A stretch of 64,000 bases of DNA from NCBI GenBank assembly GCA_963753845.1, contig CAVWEI010000035.1, positions 1 through 64,000 on the forward strand. Reading direction: 5' to 3'. Under the pieces are notes generated by a model that was not told the origin of the DNA, made no database searches, and saw only the letters and a program-made list of their open reading frames with translations. This stretch comes from Thiosocius sp963753845. Its GTDB lineage: Bacteria; Pseudomonadota; Gammaproteobacteria; Chromatiales; Chromatiaceae. How positions within the stretch are numbered: position 1 is the stretch's first letter; each line of letters begins with the position of its first letter. Shown piece by piece: positions 9,662-19,720 of the stretch. The translations under genes were made by a program, and so were the position numbers.

Positions 9662-10318
9662 TCAGGCGTTCGAAAGATGGGCAGAACCTTCGTTTGCCTG
9701 CGAGATAGCGAGCGCCAGCTGAACCCGGTTGCGGATTCCCGTCTTGCGGAAAATACTGTTGAGGTGGGCCTTTACAGTGCGTTCCGTGATGCCAGCTTCG
9801 GCGGCTATCAGCTTATTGCTGTAACCTGCGGCGACCTGTTCGGCAACCTCCATCTCACGCGCCGTCATCTGCTCGAACAGATCTTTTTTCGCGCCCGATG
9901 GGTGCGGTGCGTTTTCCAGCGCGGCATTCAGCAGATACTCGGTGACCTGCCTGCCGGCCCATATCTTGCCACTCACGACCGTGGCCAACAGCACCGCAAG
10001 CACCTGGCCAGAGGCCTGTCGATTGCAGTAGCCTCGTACCCCTCCCCGTAACAGGCGCAGACCCTCCTGGGCCTCGGGGCGGGCTGACATGGCGATGAAT
10101 TGGGTGTCCGAACAGGCCTCGACGACATCGAAAAGTGGCTGCGGGTCAGCACCACCTTGGGGCCCCAGATCGTAAAGGCAGATCCCGGCCCCGATCTGCG
10201 GCTGGCCAAGCAGGCTGGCCGGTGGTAAGACCACGCATTCATAACCCGCTTTGCGTGTCATATCCGACCAACGTCTCAAAACGTCGCGATCGGTCCCTGC
10301 TGCAACGATCAGTGGCAT
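9662..10318 (-). CDS. LuxR/FixJ-family regulator with atypical receiver domain
   Basis: A 218-residue protein with an N-terminal receiver-like domain (about 1-120) and a C-terminal LuxR-type helix-turn-helix (about 148-210, with MTAREMEVAEQVAAG and ITERTVKAHLNSIFRKTGI). The receiver lacks the usual acidic pair after the first strand (VAAGTDRD), although an Asp near residue 50 (LYDLG) could be the phospho-acceptor, so phosphorylation control is doubtful. Its start lies 3 nt after the HlyD stop and its stop 111 nt before the adhesin start. That position inside the secretion locus suggests it controls adhesin expression; this is inference. No partner histidine kinase is nearby. Confidence 0.85.
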   Translation of the reverse strand: MPLIVAAGTDRDVLRRWSDMTRKAGYECVVLPPASLLGQPQIGAGICLYDLGPQGGADPQPLFDVVEACSDTQFIAMSARPEAQEGLRLLRGGVRGYCNRQASGQVLAVLLATVVSGKIWAGRQVTEYLLNAALENAPHPSGAKKDLFEQMTAREMEVAEQVAAGYSNKLIAAEAGITERTVKAHLNSIFRKTGIRNRVQLALAISQANEGSAHLSNA

Positions 10319-10321
10319 GAC

Positions 10322-11668
10322 TCAGGGTTCCCGCAGTGCATTCTCCCGCGCACGCAGCACAGGCTTGAGCAGATAGGAAAGAACCGTTTTTTCGCCAACA
10401 AGGATATCTACCTCAGCGGTCATGCCCGGGATGATCGAGAACGGTTTTCCGGCCTTGAACAGCGTCGGATCACTGGTGCGCACGCGGACCAGATAGTACG
10501 CATCGCCATTCTCTTCGATGAACGTATCGGCACTGATATGTTCAACCTGAGCCTCCAGTCCACCGTAAATCGCGAAATCATAAGCGGTGAGTTTCACCTT
10601 GGCCGGCAGGCCTGGATGCAGAAAGGCGATGTCGCGCGGATTTACCTTGGCCTCTACCAGCAGGCTGTCACCTACCGGTACGATCTCGACCAGGTCCATG
10701 CCGGGCTGAACGACCCCTCCGACCGTCCGGACCAACAGCGATTTCACCACACCGCGTATTGGCGACCGCACCTGGGTTCGCCGCACCCTGTCCTCCAACG
10801 CCACGTTGCTCGCGTTGAAGGCGTTCAACTCCGCGCTCACCTCGTTCAATTCGGCCCGTACTTCCTTGCGAAAACCGGCGTCGAGCTCTACCTGGCGCTG
10901 CTCGGCCTCGGCCAGCTCGGCCTCGGCGCGAGGGATCGCCAAGCGCGTTTCGTCAAGCTCACCGCGCAGGTCATTGACCTGGCGTTGCAGACGCAGTATT
11001 TCGACCTCGGACACTGCCCCCTGGTCGCGCAGCGGCAGGGTTACCTTCAACTCCCTTTCAGTCAGATTCAGACTGCGTTTCAGGCGCGAGCCGCGGGACA
11101 CCATTTCGGCAATGGCGTGCCGCTTCTGCGAAGCCTGTTCAGCGAAGATGCGGTGATTGGCCGCAAGCTGGCTGCGACGTTCAGCAAATAACTGTCTTTC
11201 CTGTTCTGAGATATCTGGCAGGGCGTCGGTGATTTCCACCGGCATCGGCGGCATGACATCGAGGCCGTCTGCCTCAGCCTTCAGGCGGATGCTCTTGGCC
11301 TGCAGGCTAAACGAGCGCACGCGGTTCTCCTGCAGCGAGGAGTCAAACCGTGTGTCGTCTATGGTCAGCAGCACCTGGCCAGGTACAACCAATTCGCCTT
11401 CGGCGACGCCAATCTGTTCGACGATCCCACCCTCGAGATTCTGTACCACCTGGATCTGAGACGATGGTATGACCTTACCGCTACCGCGCACGACCTCATC
11501 AAGCACCGCGAAGTACGCCCATAGAAACAGCGTCGCGAGACACAGCAATATCACCCAGACCAGAAGTTGCTCGCCACGCACCGAGCGTGAACGAATCGCG
11601 GCGGCCGCGTCTACGACGAAACCGTCGGCGCGCGGGCCTTTGCTCAGCCCCTCATATCCGTTCGACAC
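10322..11668 (-). CDS. HlyD-family type I secretion membrane-fusion adaptor (LapC-like)
   Basis: A 448-residue periplasmic adaptor bridging an inner-membrane ABC exporter and a TolC-type outer-membrane channel. It has a short cytoplasmic N-terminus, one transmembrane helix at about 34-56, a lipoyl/beta-barrel half (QNLEGGIVEQIGVAEGELV), a long alpha-hairpin at roughly 110-290 and a C-terminal beta domain ending at a conserved PGMTAEVDI segment. It starts at GTG 11668 behind an AGGGG ribosome site and 9 nt after the ABC gene stop, so it is co-transcribed and probably translationally coupled. With its neighbours it should export the giant adhesin. No outer-membrane partner gene is visible in the window. 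Confidence 0.93.
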   Translation of the reverse strand: MSNGYEGLSKGPRADGFVVDAAAAIRSRSVRGEQLLVWVILLCLATLFLWAYFAVLDEVVRGSGKVIPSSQIQVVQNLEGGIVEQIGVAEGELVVPGQVLLTIDDTRFDSSLQENRVRSFSLQAKSIRLKAEADGLDVMPPMPVEITDALPDISEQERQLFAERRSQLAANHRIFAEQASQKRHAIAEMVSRGSRLKRSLNLTERELKVTLPLRDQGAVSEVEILRLQRQVNDLRGELDETRLAIPRAEAELAEAEQRQVELDAGFRKEVRAELNEVSAELNAFNASNVALEDRVRRTQVRSPIRGVVKSLLVRTVGGVVQPGMDLVEIVPVGDSLLVEAKVNPRDIAFLHPGLPAKVKLTAYDFAIYGGLEAQVEHISADTFIEENGDAYYLVRVRTSDPTLFKAGKPFSIIPGMTAEVDILVGEKTVLSYLLKPVLRARENALREP

Positions 11669-11677
11669 CTTATCCCC

Positions 11678-13838
11678 TCATCGCGTCTGTTTGATTCGAC
11701 CGGCACGCAGTGCCTCGAGCACCTGTACCTTGGGCCCGTCGGCGACCACCTTGCCGGAATCAACCACGATCACGCGCTCGACCAGTTCCAGCAGCGAGGC
11801 CCGATGGGTAATCAGAATCAGGGTCTTGCCCGTCACGACACCGGCCAGTTCGTGTTTGATGTGCTCTTCGCTGCTGTTGTCCATGGACCCGGTCGGTTCG
11901 TCCAGCAAGACAACCGGGGCATCCTGCACCAGGGCGCGCGCCAGTCCCACTGCCTGGCGCTGTCCGCCCGACAGCATCCCACCCTGCTCGCCCACCGGCA
12001 TATCGAAACCCAGCGGATGGCGATTGACGAATGCCGCCACGCCCGACAATTCGGCGGCACGCACGATGCGCTCATCATCGGCATGCGCGACGCCCATGGT
12101 CAGGTTGTCGCGGATGGAACCAAACAGCAGCTGGCTATCCTGCGACACGTAAGCGATGTTGTGGCGCAGATCGCCCGGGTCGAGCTGGCGTATGTCCACA
12201 CCGTCGATCCGTACCGCGCCCTCCTGTGCCTCGAACAAACCCGCGATCAGGCGATTGACCGTGGTCTTGCCCGACCCCACACGGCCGATGATCGCGACCC
12301 GCTCACCGGCGTTGATATGGAAACTGGCGTCCTGCAACGCCGGCAGTTCCTGGCCGGGGTAGAAGAAGCTCACGTGGTCAAACTCGATATCGCCCTGCAG
12401 CACCGGACGGGTTACGAACACCTTGCCTTCGGGACGCTCTACCGGCATCTCCATCACCTGGTTCAGGGATGTGAGCGCCGTGCTGGCCTGGAAATAGCGG
12501 GTCAGCAGCGCCGCGATCTGGGCCAGTGGCACGACCGCGCGACCACTGAGCATCACGGCCGCTATCAGCCCTCCCATGGAAAGCAGGCCATCGGAGATCA
12601 GATAAACACCGAACACAATCACGCCGACCGACACCATCTGCTGCAGGAAAGTGGCAAGGTTGGTCGCCGACAGCGCCCACTGGCGTGCCTGCGCGCCCCA
12701 GCGCGCTGTCTCGGCCACGCTGTTTTCCAGCTGGCGCTGCAACCTGCCTTCCACGCCAAGCGCCCTGACCGTCTCGGCCTCGACCAGGGCCTCCACCAGG
12801 GTGGCGTTCTTCTGCGCCGCAGACCGCATGCCCTGTTCCGAGGCGCGCCGCAGGCGCGGCTGCATGAACAGGCCGTAGGCCAGCAGAATCGGGATAATGG
12901 CCAGCGGAACCAGCACCAGGGGGCCGGCGACAAACCAGATCACCAGCAGGAACAAAAGCGCGAAGGGCACGTCGACGAAGGCGGTCAGCGTCAGGGAGGC
13001 GAAGAACTCGCGGATACCGTCAAATTCGCGCAGGTTGTTCGCAAAGGCCCCGGCCGAGGCGGGACGCGCGTCCAGGCGCAGTCCGAGTACGCGTTCAAAC
13101 AGACGGGCCGACAGCTCGATATCCGCCTTGCTGCCGGCGACATCGATGAATCGACCGCGCAGTCCACGCAGAACAAAATCGAAACCGAAGATCATGGTGA
13201 CGCCGATGGCGAGTACCCAGAGTGTTTCCAGGGCCTGGTTCGGCACCACCCGATCATAGACGTTCATCACGAACAGCGGGCTGGCCACCGCAAACACATT
13301 GATCAGCACAGAGGCGAGAATCACGTCCCGATAGATGCGCCACGAAGACTGCAGCGTGCCCCAGAACCAGTGCCCTTCAGTCTGCGCGTCGGCGGACGCC
13401 GGTGTTCGCGCGTCATAGCGATGTGCCGGACTGGCGAGGATGGCATAGCCCGAATACAGGCGCTCCAGCTCACCCGGATCCAGGCTCACCTCCGCCTCCG
13501 GATTCTCGGGCAGCAGCAGGCGCGCCGTCACCCTCCCCGAGGGGCTCGAGCAGCAGACAGGCACGATCGTCCTCGAGCAGCAAGATCGCCGGCGTAACCA
13601 GCTTATCCAGGTCCGCCAGACCGCGTTGCACGACCTGTGCGCGCAGGCCGACGCGGCGTGCGGCACGATCAAACTGTGATGGCAACAGCCGGCCGTTGTC
13701 GAGTGGCAGCCCGGCCGTTACTGCAAACTCCGATGCCGGCAGCCCGTGCTGACGCGCAAGCATGAGCAGACACTCGACCAGCGGGTCCGGTGTGCTGGCC
13801 TCGGTCGACAGATCAAGTTTCTCTGCTGGCTGGCTCAA
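11678..13838 (-). pseudogene. LapB-like type I secretion ABC transporter/permease, one-base frameshift
   Basis: The C-terminal two thirds carry a six-helix permease followed by an ATPase with Walker A (GRVGSGKTT), signature LSGGQRQ, Walker B (VVLLDEPTGSMD) and an H-loop (ITHR). The N-terminal C39-like domain (ECLLMLARQHGLPASEFAVT onward) lies in a different frame. The frames join near 13535-13544, where a CCCC run and a GGGG run sit; removing one base restores a continuous reading of about 719 residues, the usual LapB length. The C39-like domain lacks the catalytic Cys, as in LapB exporters that do not process a leader. I chose TTG 13838 because AGGAG lies 8 nt upstream; an in-frame ATG at 13955 overlaps the divergent neighbour's start. 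Real pseudogene or sequencing error cannot be decided here. Confidence 0.85.
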
Positions 13839-13953
13839 GCCATTCACTCCTGCCCGGCCAATGCCGGTAAGAAAGTAGTTACTGGGAATAAAGTTATCGT
13901 CTTGCGGACCGAAATCCTTAGCCAGATCCACGAACTTTTGAGACTGTCCCGCC

Positions 13954-14256
13954 ATGCACCAGGTCTTCATTCTCCATGACAAAAAAGGCAACATCAGCAG
14001 CCTGTCCGCAGAGGCGGCCGAAGGAGCCGTGGCCGTCTCGATTGAAGACCCGGAAGTTCAGGCCTTCCTGCGCAATCTCGACGTCGACCTGGTAAGGGTG
14101 CTCGAGGACGTGGTGGATCTGCTCGTCGCTCGCGGCGTTTTCCGGTTCACCGACCTGCCCCAATCCGCCCAGCACAAGCTGTTGTTCCGAAAAAACCTGC
14201 GGTCGCAGTGGCAGGCGGTACCCGACCCGCTGGGTTCCGAAGACGGTCTGTTCTGA
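13954..14256 (+). CDS. Conserved hypothetical protein, ~100 aa (LVRVLEDVVDLL family)
   Basis: A 100-residue soluble protein with a weakly conserved N-terminal strand region and a stronger C-terminal part (DLVRVLEDVVDLLVARGVFRF, then FTDLP and KLLFRKNLR). It resembles small proteins often carried in proteobacterial databases under the name 'tryptophan synthase subunit beta-like'; that name is misleading, as no TrpB fold or PLP lysine is present. It is divergent from the ABC exporter gene and its ATG sits within a CATG that also holds a possible minus-strand ATG. Function unknown. Confidence 0.7.
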   Translation: MHQVFILHDKKGNISSLSAEAAEGAVAVSIEDPEVQAFLRNLDVDLVRVLEDVVDLLVARGVFRFTDLPQSAQHKLLFRKNLRSQWQAVPDPLGSEDGLF

Positions 14257-14371
14257 CAATATTCCCCAACAAGTCTGATTGACTTGTATCAAGCAAGCCG
14301 GCGCCTGCAGTTGCCGCTAGCTCGCATCGCCTCCACTCTTGTCCACTCAAGAGTCATTATTGGGCGGTTCA

Positions 14372-17300
14372 ATGCTTTCCTCCCAAATCACCGTAGACGG
14401 CAACGAAGCGGCGGCGCGCGTCGCCCACCTCACCAACGAGGTGATCGCGATCTATCCCATCACCCCCGCCTCACCGATGGGCGAATGGGCCGACGACTGG
14501 TCGGCCACCGGGGTCCGGTAATCTCTGGGGTTCCGTCCCCGAGGTGATCGAGATGCAGAGCGAGGCGGGTGCGGCCGGCGCCGTTCACGGTGCCCTGCAG
14601 GCCGGTGCATTGGCGACCAGCTTTACCGCCTCGCAGGGCCTGCTGCTGATGATTCCGAATATGTATAAGATCGCCGGCGAGCTGACCCCGACCGTGCTGC
14701 ACGTGGCCGCGCGCTCGCTGGCAGTGCAGGCGCTTTCGATCTTTGGCGACCACTCCGATGTGATGGCCTGCCGGTCCACCGGCTACGCCATGCTGTGTTC
14801 GGCCAGCGTGCAGGAGGTCCAGGATTTCGCCCTGATCGCACAGGCCGCCACCCTGGCCGCACGGGTACCCTTTCTGCACTTCTTCGACGGTTTCCGCACA
14901 TCCCATGAGGTCGACAAGATCGTGGGCCTCGGGCACGACACGGTGCGTGCACTGATCGACGAGGAGCTGGTCGCCGCGCACCGCGGACGTGCCCTGAACC
15001 CCGACCGGCCGGTGCTGCGCGGCACCTCGCAGAACCCCGACGTGTATTTCCAGGGGCGTGAGTCTGTAAACACTTACTATGCCTTATTACCCAATATTCT
15101 ACTGGACACCATGAATCGCTTCGGCGAACTGACAGGTCGCCGGTACCGCTTGTTCGAATACCTGGGTGCCCCGGATGCGGAGCGCGTGGTGATTCTGATG
15201 GGCTCGGGCCTGGGCGCGGCCCAGGAGGCCGTCGAGACCCTGGTCGCTGCCGGACAGAAGGTCGGCCTGCTCAAGGTCCGGCTGTTCCGACCGTTTTCTC
15301 CAGACCACCTGATCGCTGCCCTGCCTCAAAGCCTGCAGTCACTCGCGGTCCTCGACCGCACCAAGGAACCGGGCGCCGACGGTGAGCCACTCTACAAGGA
15401 CGTCGTCACCGCCCTGGCGCAGGCACACGCGGATGGCGAATTCGCCCGGATGCCGCGTGTGACCGGTGGCCGCTTCGGGCTGTCGTCGAAGGAATTCACG
15501 CCGGGGATGGTCGTGGGCGTCCTTGACGAATTGCGGCGAGATCGACCGAAGAACCACTTCACCATCGGCATCGACGACGACGTCACCCACACCAGCCTGC
15601 CCTGGGACGCCACGTTCAGACCGGGCGCGGCACAGGGCATCACCCGCTGCATGTTCTACGGCCTCGGCTCGGACGGCACCGTCTCGGCCAACAAGAACTC
15701 GATCAAGATCATCGGCGATAACACTGACCTCCAGGTGCAGGGCTATTTTCAATACGACTCCAAAAAGGCCGGTGCAGTAACCATCTCGCACCTGCGTTTC
15801 GGCGACCAGCCGATCCGTTCGAGCTACCTGATCGGCGTGGATGAGGCGCAGTTCGTCGCCTGTCACCAGCCTAATTTCCTGACCCGCTACGACATGTTGT
15901 CCCAGGCCGCGCCGGGTGCCACATTCCTGCTCAACAGCCCGATCGTGCCCGGCGCCCTGTGGGACAGCCTGCCGCGCGCGATACAACGGCAGATGATCGA
16001 CAAAGGACTGAAGTTCCATGCAGTCGACGCGTACGGGATCGCCGAACGCACCGGGATGGGTCGGCGCATCAACACCATCATGCAGGCCTGCTTCTTCGCC
16101 ATCACCCGGGTCATGGACACCGAGGTTGCCCTGAAAGAGATCAAGGCGATGGTCGAGAAGACCTACGGCCGCAAGGGGAAGCGGCTGCTGCAACGCAATT
16201 TTGCGGCGATCGACGAGGCACTGGCCGGTCTGAATGAAATCCCCGTACCGGCACAGCCGAGCAGCAGTATCGAGATGCCGCCGGTGGTCGCCGCCAATGC
16301 GCCGGAGTTTGTGCAGAAGGTCACCGCGACCCTGATCGCCGGGCGCGGTGACAGCCTGCCGGTCAGCGCGATGAGTGCCGACGGCACCTGGCCGCTGGGC
16401 ACCGCCGCTTACGAAAAACGCCAGCTCGCGCTGGAGATCCCGCATTGGGAGATGGACCTGTGCACCCACTGCGGCAAGTGCCCGCTGGTGTGCCCGCACG
16501 CCGCCATCCGCTCCAAGGCGTTCGACAAGGGGCTAACCGCCGACGCTCCCGACGGCTTTTTGCACACCCCGGTGAAGGGCGGCAAAGACTTCCCGGCCGG
16601 CACCCATATCAGCTACCAGGTCGCCCCCGACGATTGCACCGGCTGCGGCCTGTGCGTCGAGATCTGCCCGATCCGCGACAAGTCCGACCCGCAGCGCAAG
16701 GCGCTCAACCTGGTTCCTGTCGGCCTGCATCGGGAAACCGAGCAGGCCAACTGGGAATTCTTCCTTGGCCTGCCGGAATTCGACCGCGGCCTGCTCAAGC
16801 AGACCACGCTCAAGGGTGCGATGATCATGCAGCCGCTGTTCGAGTTCTCCGGCGCATGCGTCGGTTGCGGTGAGACGCCGTACATCAAGCTCGCCACACA
16901 GCTCTTTGGCGACCGCATGCTGATCGCCAATGCCACCGGCTGCTCATCGATCTACGGCGGCAATCTGCCGACCACGCCCTATACCACCAATCCTCAGGGG
17001 CGAGGGCCGGCGTGGAACAACTCGCTGTTCGAGGACAACGCCGAGTTCGGCCTGGGCATGCGGGTGGCGATCGACAAGCAGGCCGAGCATGCCGCGGAGC
17101 TGCTGCGCGAACTGGCCGGCAAGATCGGCGAGACATTGGTCACAGACATACTGGATGCCGACCAGCACACCGAGGCCGGGATATTCGAACAGCGCGTCCG
17201 CATTGAGGATCTCAGGCCCAGGCTGGCTGGCATCCGGGGCCGCAAGGCACGCAGCCTCGAGGGCATCGTCGACCACCTGGTAAAGAAGAGCGTGTGGCTG

Positions 17301-17963
17301 ATCGGCGGCGACGGCTGGGCCTACGATATCGGCTACGGCGGACTCGATCACGTGCTGGCCTCGGGGCGCGACGTGAACATCCTGGTGCTGGATACCGAGG
17401 TCTACTCGAACACCGGCGGGCAGACATCCAAGGCCACACCGCTGGGTGCCGTCGCCAAGTTCTCGGCTGGTGGGAAACCCGTGGCCAAGAAGGACTTGGC
17501 GTTGATGGCTATGGCCTATGGAAATGTGTACGTGGCGCAAGTGGCGTACGGGGCAAAGGACGTGCAGGTGCTAAGGGCATTCCTCGAGGCCGAGAGCTAC
17601 GAGGGGCCGTCGGTGATCATCGCGTATTCGCCCTGCATCGCGCACGGCATTGACCTGTCCAACAATCTGCGGCAGCAGGACCTGGCCGTCAACGCCGGAC
17701 ACTGGGGCCTGTTCCGCTACGACCCGCGCAGGGTGGCCGAGGGCGAAAACCCGCTGCACCTCGACTCCGGGGAACCCAGCTTGCCGTACCGCGACTTCGC
17801 GATGACCGAGACACGTTTTGCGGTGCTCGAACGCTCGCACCCGGATGCGGCGCACCGCTTCATGCAGGCGGCACAGGACCAGACCATGTCGAAGTTCCAT
17901 CTATACGAACAACTGGCCAGACTGGCCGTGGGCGATGGCCGGGCCGACGAGCCCGGATCATGA
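14372..17963 (+). pseudogene. nifJ: Pyruvate:ferredoxin (flavodoxin) oxidoreductase, one-base frameshift near the N-terminus
   Basis: It decarboxylates pyruvate to acetyl-CoA with reduction of ferredoxin or flavodoxin, using TPP and three 4Fe-4S clusters. Visible parts in order: POR alpha N-terminus (EVIAIYPITPASPMGEWADD), the EMQSEAGAAGAVHGALQAGA segment, the gamma domain, two ferredoxin-type motifs (CTHCGKCPLVCP and CTGCGLCVEICP), and a C-terminal TPP domain (GGDGWAYDIGYGG, NTGGQTSKATP). The first 48 codons from ATG 14372 run into a TAA at about 14519. Dropping one base at 14514-14519 joins them to the remaining frame and gives about 1196 residues, normal for NifJ. All cofactor motifs are intact, so an uncorrected sequence error is plausible. 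A DHOD-like gene follows closely. Confidence 0.9.
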
Positions 17964-18048
17964 GCGCGGCTGGGCATGAGCCACCCGGGTCGGCTGCCGG
18001 GAAGACCGGGCGATGCGGGATGCACCACCAACAAGGGAGTACCGAACC

Positions 18049-19059
18049 ATGGACCTGAGCACCGACTGGCTGGGGATGCCACTGAAAAATCCATTTGTCC
18101 CTTCGGCCTCACCGCTGTCGCGCAGTCTTGATGCCGCGAGACAGCTGGAGGATGCCGGTGCAGGCGCCATCGTCATGTACTCCCTGTTCGAGGAGGCGGT
18201 GACCGCCGGCGATGACGACATGACCCAGTTTCTGCACCACCAGGAGACCGGGCATGCGGAAGCCGACAGCTATCTGCCCAGTCACCAGGATTTTCCCGGT
18301 GAGCTCGATCGTTATCTAGAGCAGGTGGCCGCGATGAAGGCGTCCCTGGCGATCCCGGTCATCGCCAGCCTCAATGGCGTTACCGCGAGCGGCTGGATGA
18401 ACCATGCCCGAGAGGTCGCCGACGCCGGCGCCGACGCGCTCGAACTCAATACCTATTACGTTGCTGCGGACATCCACGAAGATGGCCATACCGTCGAACA
18501 GCGCTACGTGACCCTGCTCAAGGAGTTGCGCAAACAGGTCCCGATCCCGATCAACATGAAACTCTCTCCCTTCTTCAGTTCGATCGGCAACATGGTGAAA
18601 CAGCTGGAGGGGGCCGGGGCGGCCGGAGTGTCGCTGTTCAACCGCTTTTACCAGCCCGACATCCAGGTCGATGGCATGCGCCTGCAACACACCCTTACAC
18701 CGACGCGCTCTTCCGACGCACTGCTGGCAATGCGCTGGACTGCGATGCTGCACGGCCGGGTGGGATGCTCCATCGGTGCCACCGGCGGCATCCATACCGG
18801 CGAGGATGCCGTGAAACTCCTGCTGGCCGGTGCAGACGTGGTGCACCTGTGTTATGCCCTGCTTCAAAAAGGCCCAGGGCACCTGGCCACGGTGATCGCC
18901 GACGTGAGCACGTGGATGGATCAGCAGGGGTTCGAGCAACTCGGTGAGTTTCGCGGACGCATGAGCCAGGCCAGCGTGCAGGACCCCTCGGACTACGAAC
19001 GATTGAACTACATCCGGGTATTGTCCGGGTACGGCGGCCGCGATGGCGTCTGGCGTTGA
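18049..19059 (+). CDS. Dihydroorotate dehydrogenase-like FMN protein next to nifJ
   Basis: A 336-residue TIM-barrel protein of the dihydroorotate dehydrogenase-like group. Features are an N-terminal PFVPSASPLSRSL segment, ELNTYYVA and PINMKLSPFF in the core, and a phosphate-binding end (SIGATGGIHTGEDAVKLLLAGADVV). It lacks the NxSCPN active-site Cys motif of true PyrD, seen here in the gene at 47060, so it probably does not oxidise dihydroorotate. ATG 18049 is preferred over an upstream in-frame ATG because AAGGGAG lies about 9 nt before it. Association with PFOR suggests a redox role; the substrate is unknown. Confidence 0.82.
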   Translation: MDLSTDWLGMPLKNPFVPSASPLSRSLDAARQLEDAGAGAIVMYSLFEEAVTAGDDDMTQFLHHQETGHAEADSYLPSHQDFPGELDRYLEQVAAMKASLAIPVIASLNGVTASGWMNHAREVADAGADALELNTYYVAADIHEDGHTVEQRYVTLLKELRKQVPIPINMKLSPFFSSIGNMVKQLEGAGAAGVSLFNRFYQPDIQVDGMRLQHTLTPTRSSDALLAMRWTAMLHGRVGCSIGATGGIHTGEDAVKLLLAGADVVHLCYALLQKGPGHLATVIADVSTWMDQQGFEQLGEFRGRMSQASVQDPSDYERLNYIRVLSGYGGRDGVWR

Positions 19060-19074
19060 GCCGGGGTGCGGCTG

Positions 19075-19332
19075 TCAGGCGAGGGGACTCTTGCGCAGGC
19101 CGATCGCCGTCCCGAGTCTTTCGAGTCCGATCATGACCATCCACAGCACCTGGACGAAAACCAGCAGTGCCAGCAGCATCACCACCATGACGACAGGGGC
19201 AATAGCCATCGCAATTATCGTGTGCGTCCCGAACAGCAGGCTAACCCCAACGGTTGTCAGGGCATAGAGCACCAGAATCTCGGTCCATGACTGGCTCCAG
19301 CTCTGGTCTGCAAAGATTTTGGGTTGATCCAT
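19075..19332 (-). CDS. Small membrane protein, 85 aa
   Basis: An 85-residue protein with two hydrophobic helices (about 18-40 and 43-65) and a short basic C-terminus (GLRKSPLA). ATG 19332 is chosen because a GAGGTG ribosome site lies 9 nt upstream; an in-frame GTG 12 nt further up overlaps that site. It converges with the DHOD-like gene, whose stop lies 16 nt away. I do not recognise the family. Confidence 0.6.
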   Translation of the reverse strand: MDQPKIFADQSWSQSWTEILVLYALTTVGVSLLFGTHTIIAMAIAPVVMVVMLLALLVFVQVLWMVMIGLERLGTAIGLRKSPLA

Positions 19333-19344
19333 GGCGGCCGTCAC

Positions 19345-19720
19345 CTCTTAACGATCTGTGGTTGCCAACCTTAGCGGCAGCCCGGGAGACCGCTTGGGGA
19401 ACTGATTCGCAGTTTTGGCCGGGATGGTGCCCTTGAATGCGGGGCAGTGTGGCCTGGCACACACACCGGCAGGATATTGGTTCCGTCTGGGCCTGAGCGG
19501 GTAAACTGGGATGCCCCGCTTGAACAGGTATTGCGATGAGGCGCCTGGAGTTTCCGCATTGGCTCGCGCTCGGTTTCTGCGCGTTTTTTGTCGTACTTGC
19601 CATCGACCCGGTCACCCGCGGTTTGGCTGGCCGAGGTGATCCCGGTGGTGCTGGGTTGTTCCTCGGCATTGTGATCCGGAGCACCCGTGCCGGGCCGGAT
19701 ACGGGCCCCTTGCAGGCGAA
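19345..19720. other. Gene-poor stretch with a possible membrane-protein fragment
   Basis: No complete gene is convincing here. On the plus strand from ATG 19536 the first 30 codons read as a plausible membrane segment (MRRLEFPHWLALGFCAFF, then VVLAIDPVTR), reminiscent of the first helix of YjdF/DUF2238-type inner-membrane proteins. The hydrophobic pattern then collapses. It may be the stump of a truncated gene. The remainder shows nothing I can name. Confidence 0.25.

Noticed and set aside
11804..13597. Plus-strand frame of 597 codons
   Set aside because: Antisense shadow of the ABC exporter; Gln/His/Arg-rich with no recognisable motif.
13839..13955. Upstream ATG at 13955 as the start of the ABC exporter
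   Set aside because: The extra residues (MAGQSQKFVDLAKDFG...) do not fit LapB, there is no ribosome site, and the segment is AT-rich like a promoter; TTG 13838 gives the family length.
15339..16499. Minus-strand frame of 386 codons
   Set aside because: Antisense shadow of nifJ.
18013..18048. ATG 18013 as the start of the DHOD-like gene
   Set aside because: The ribosome site AAGGGAG lies after it and fits ATG 18049.
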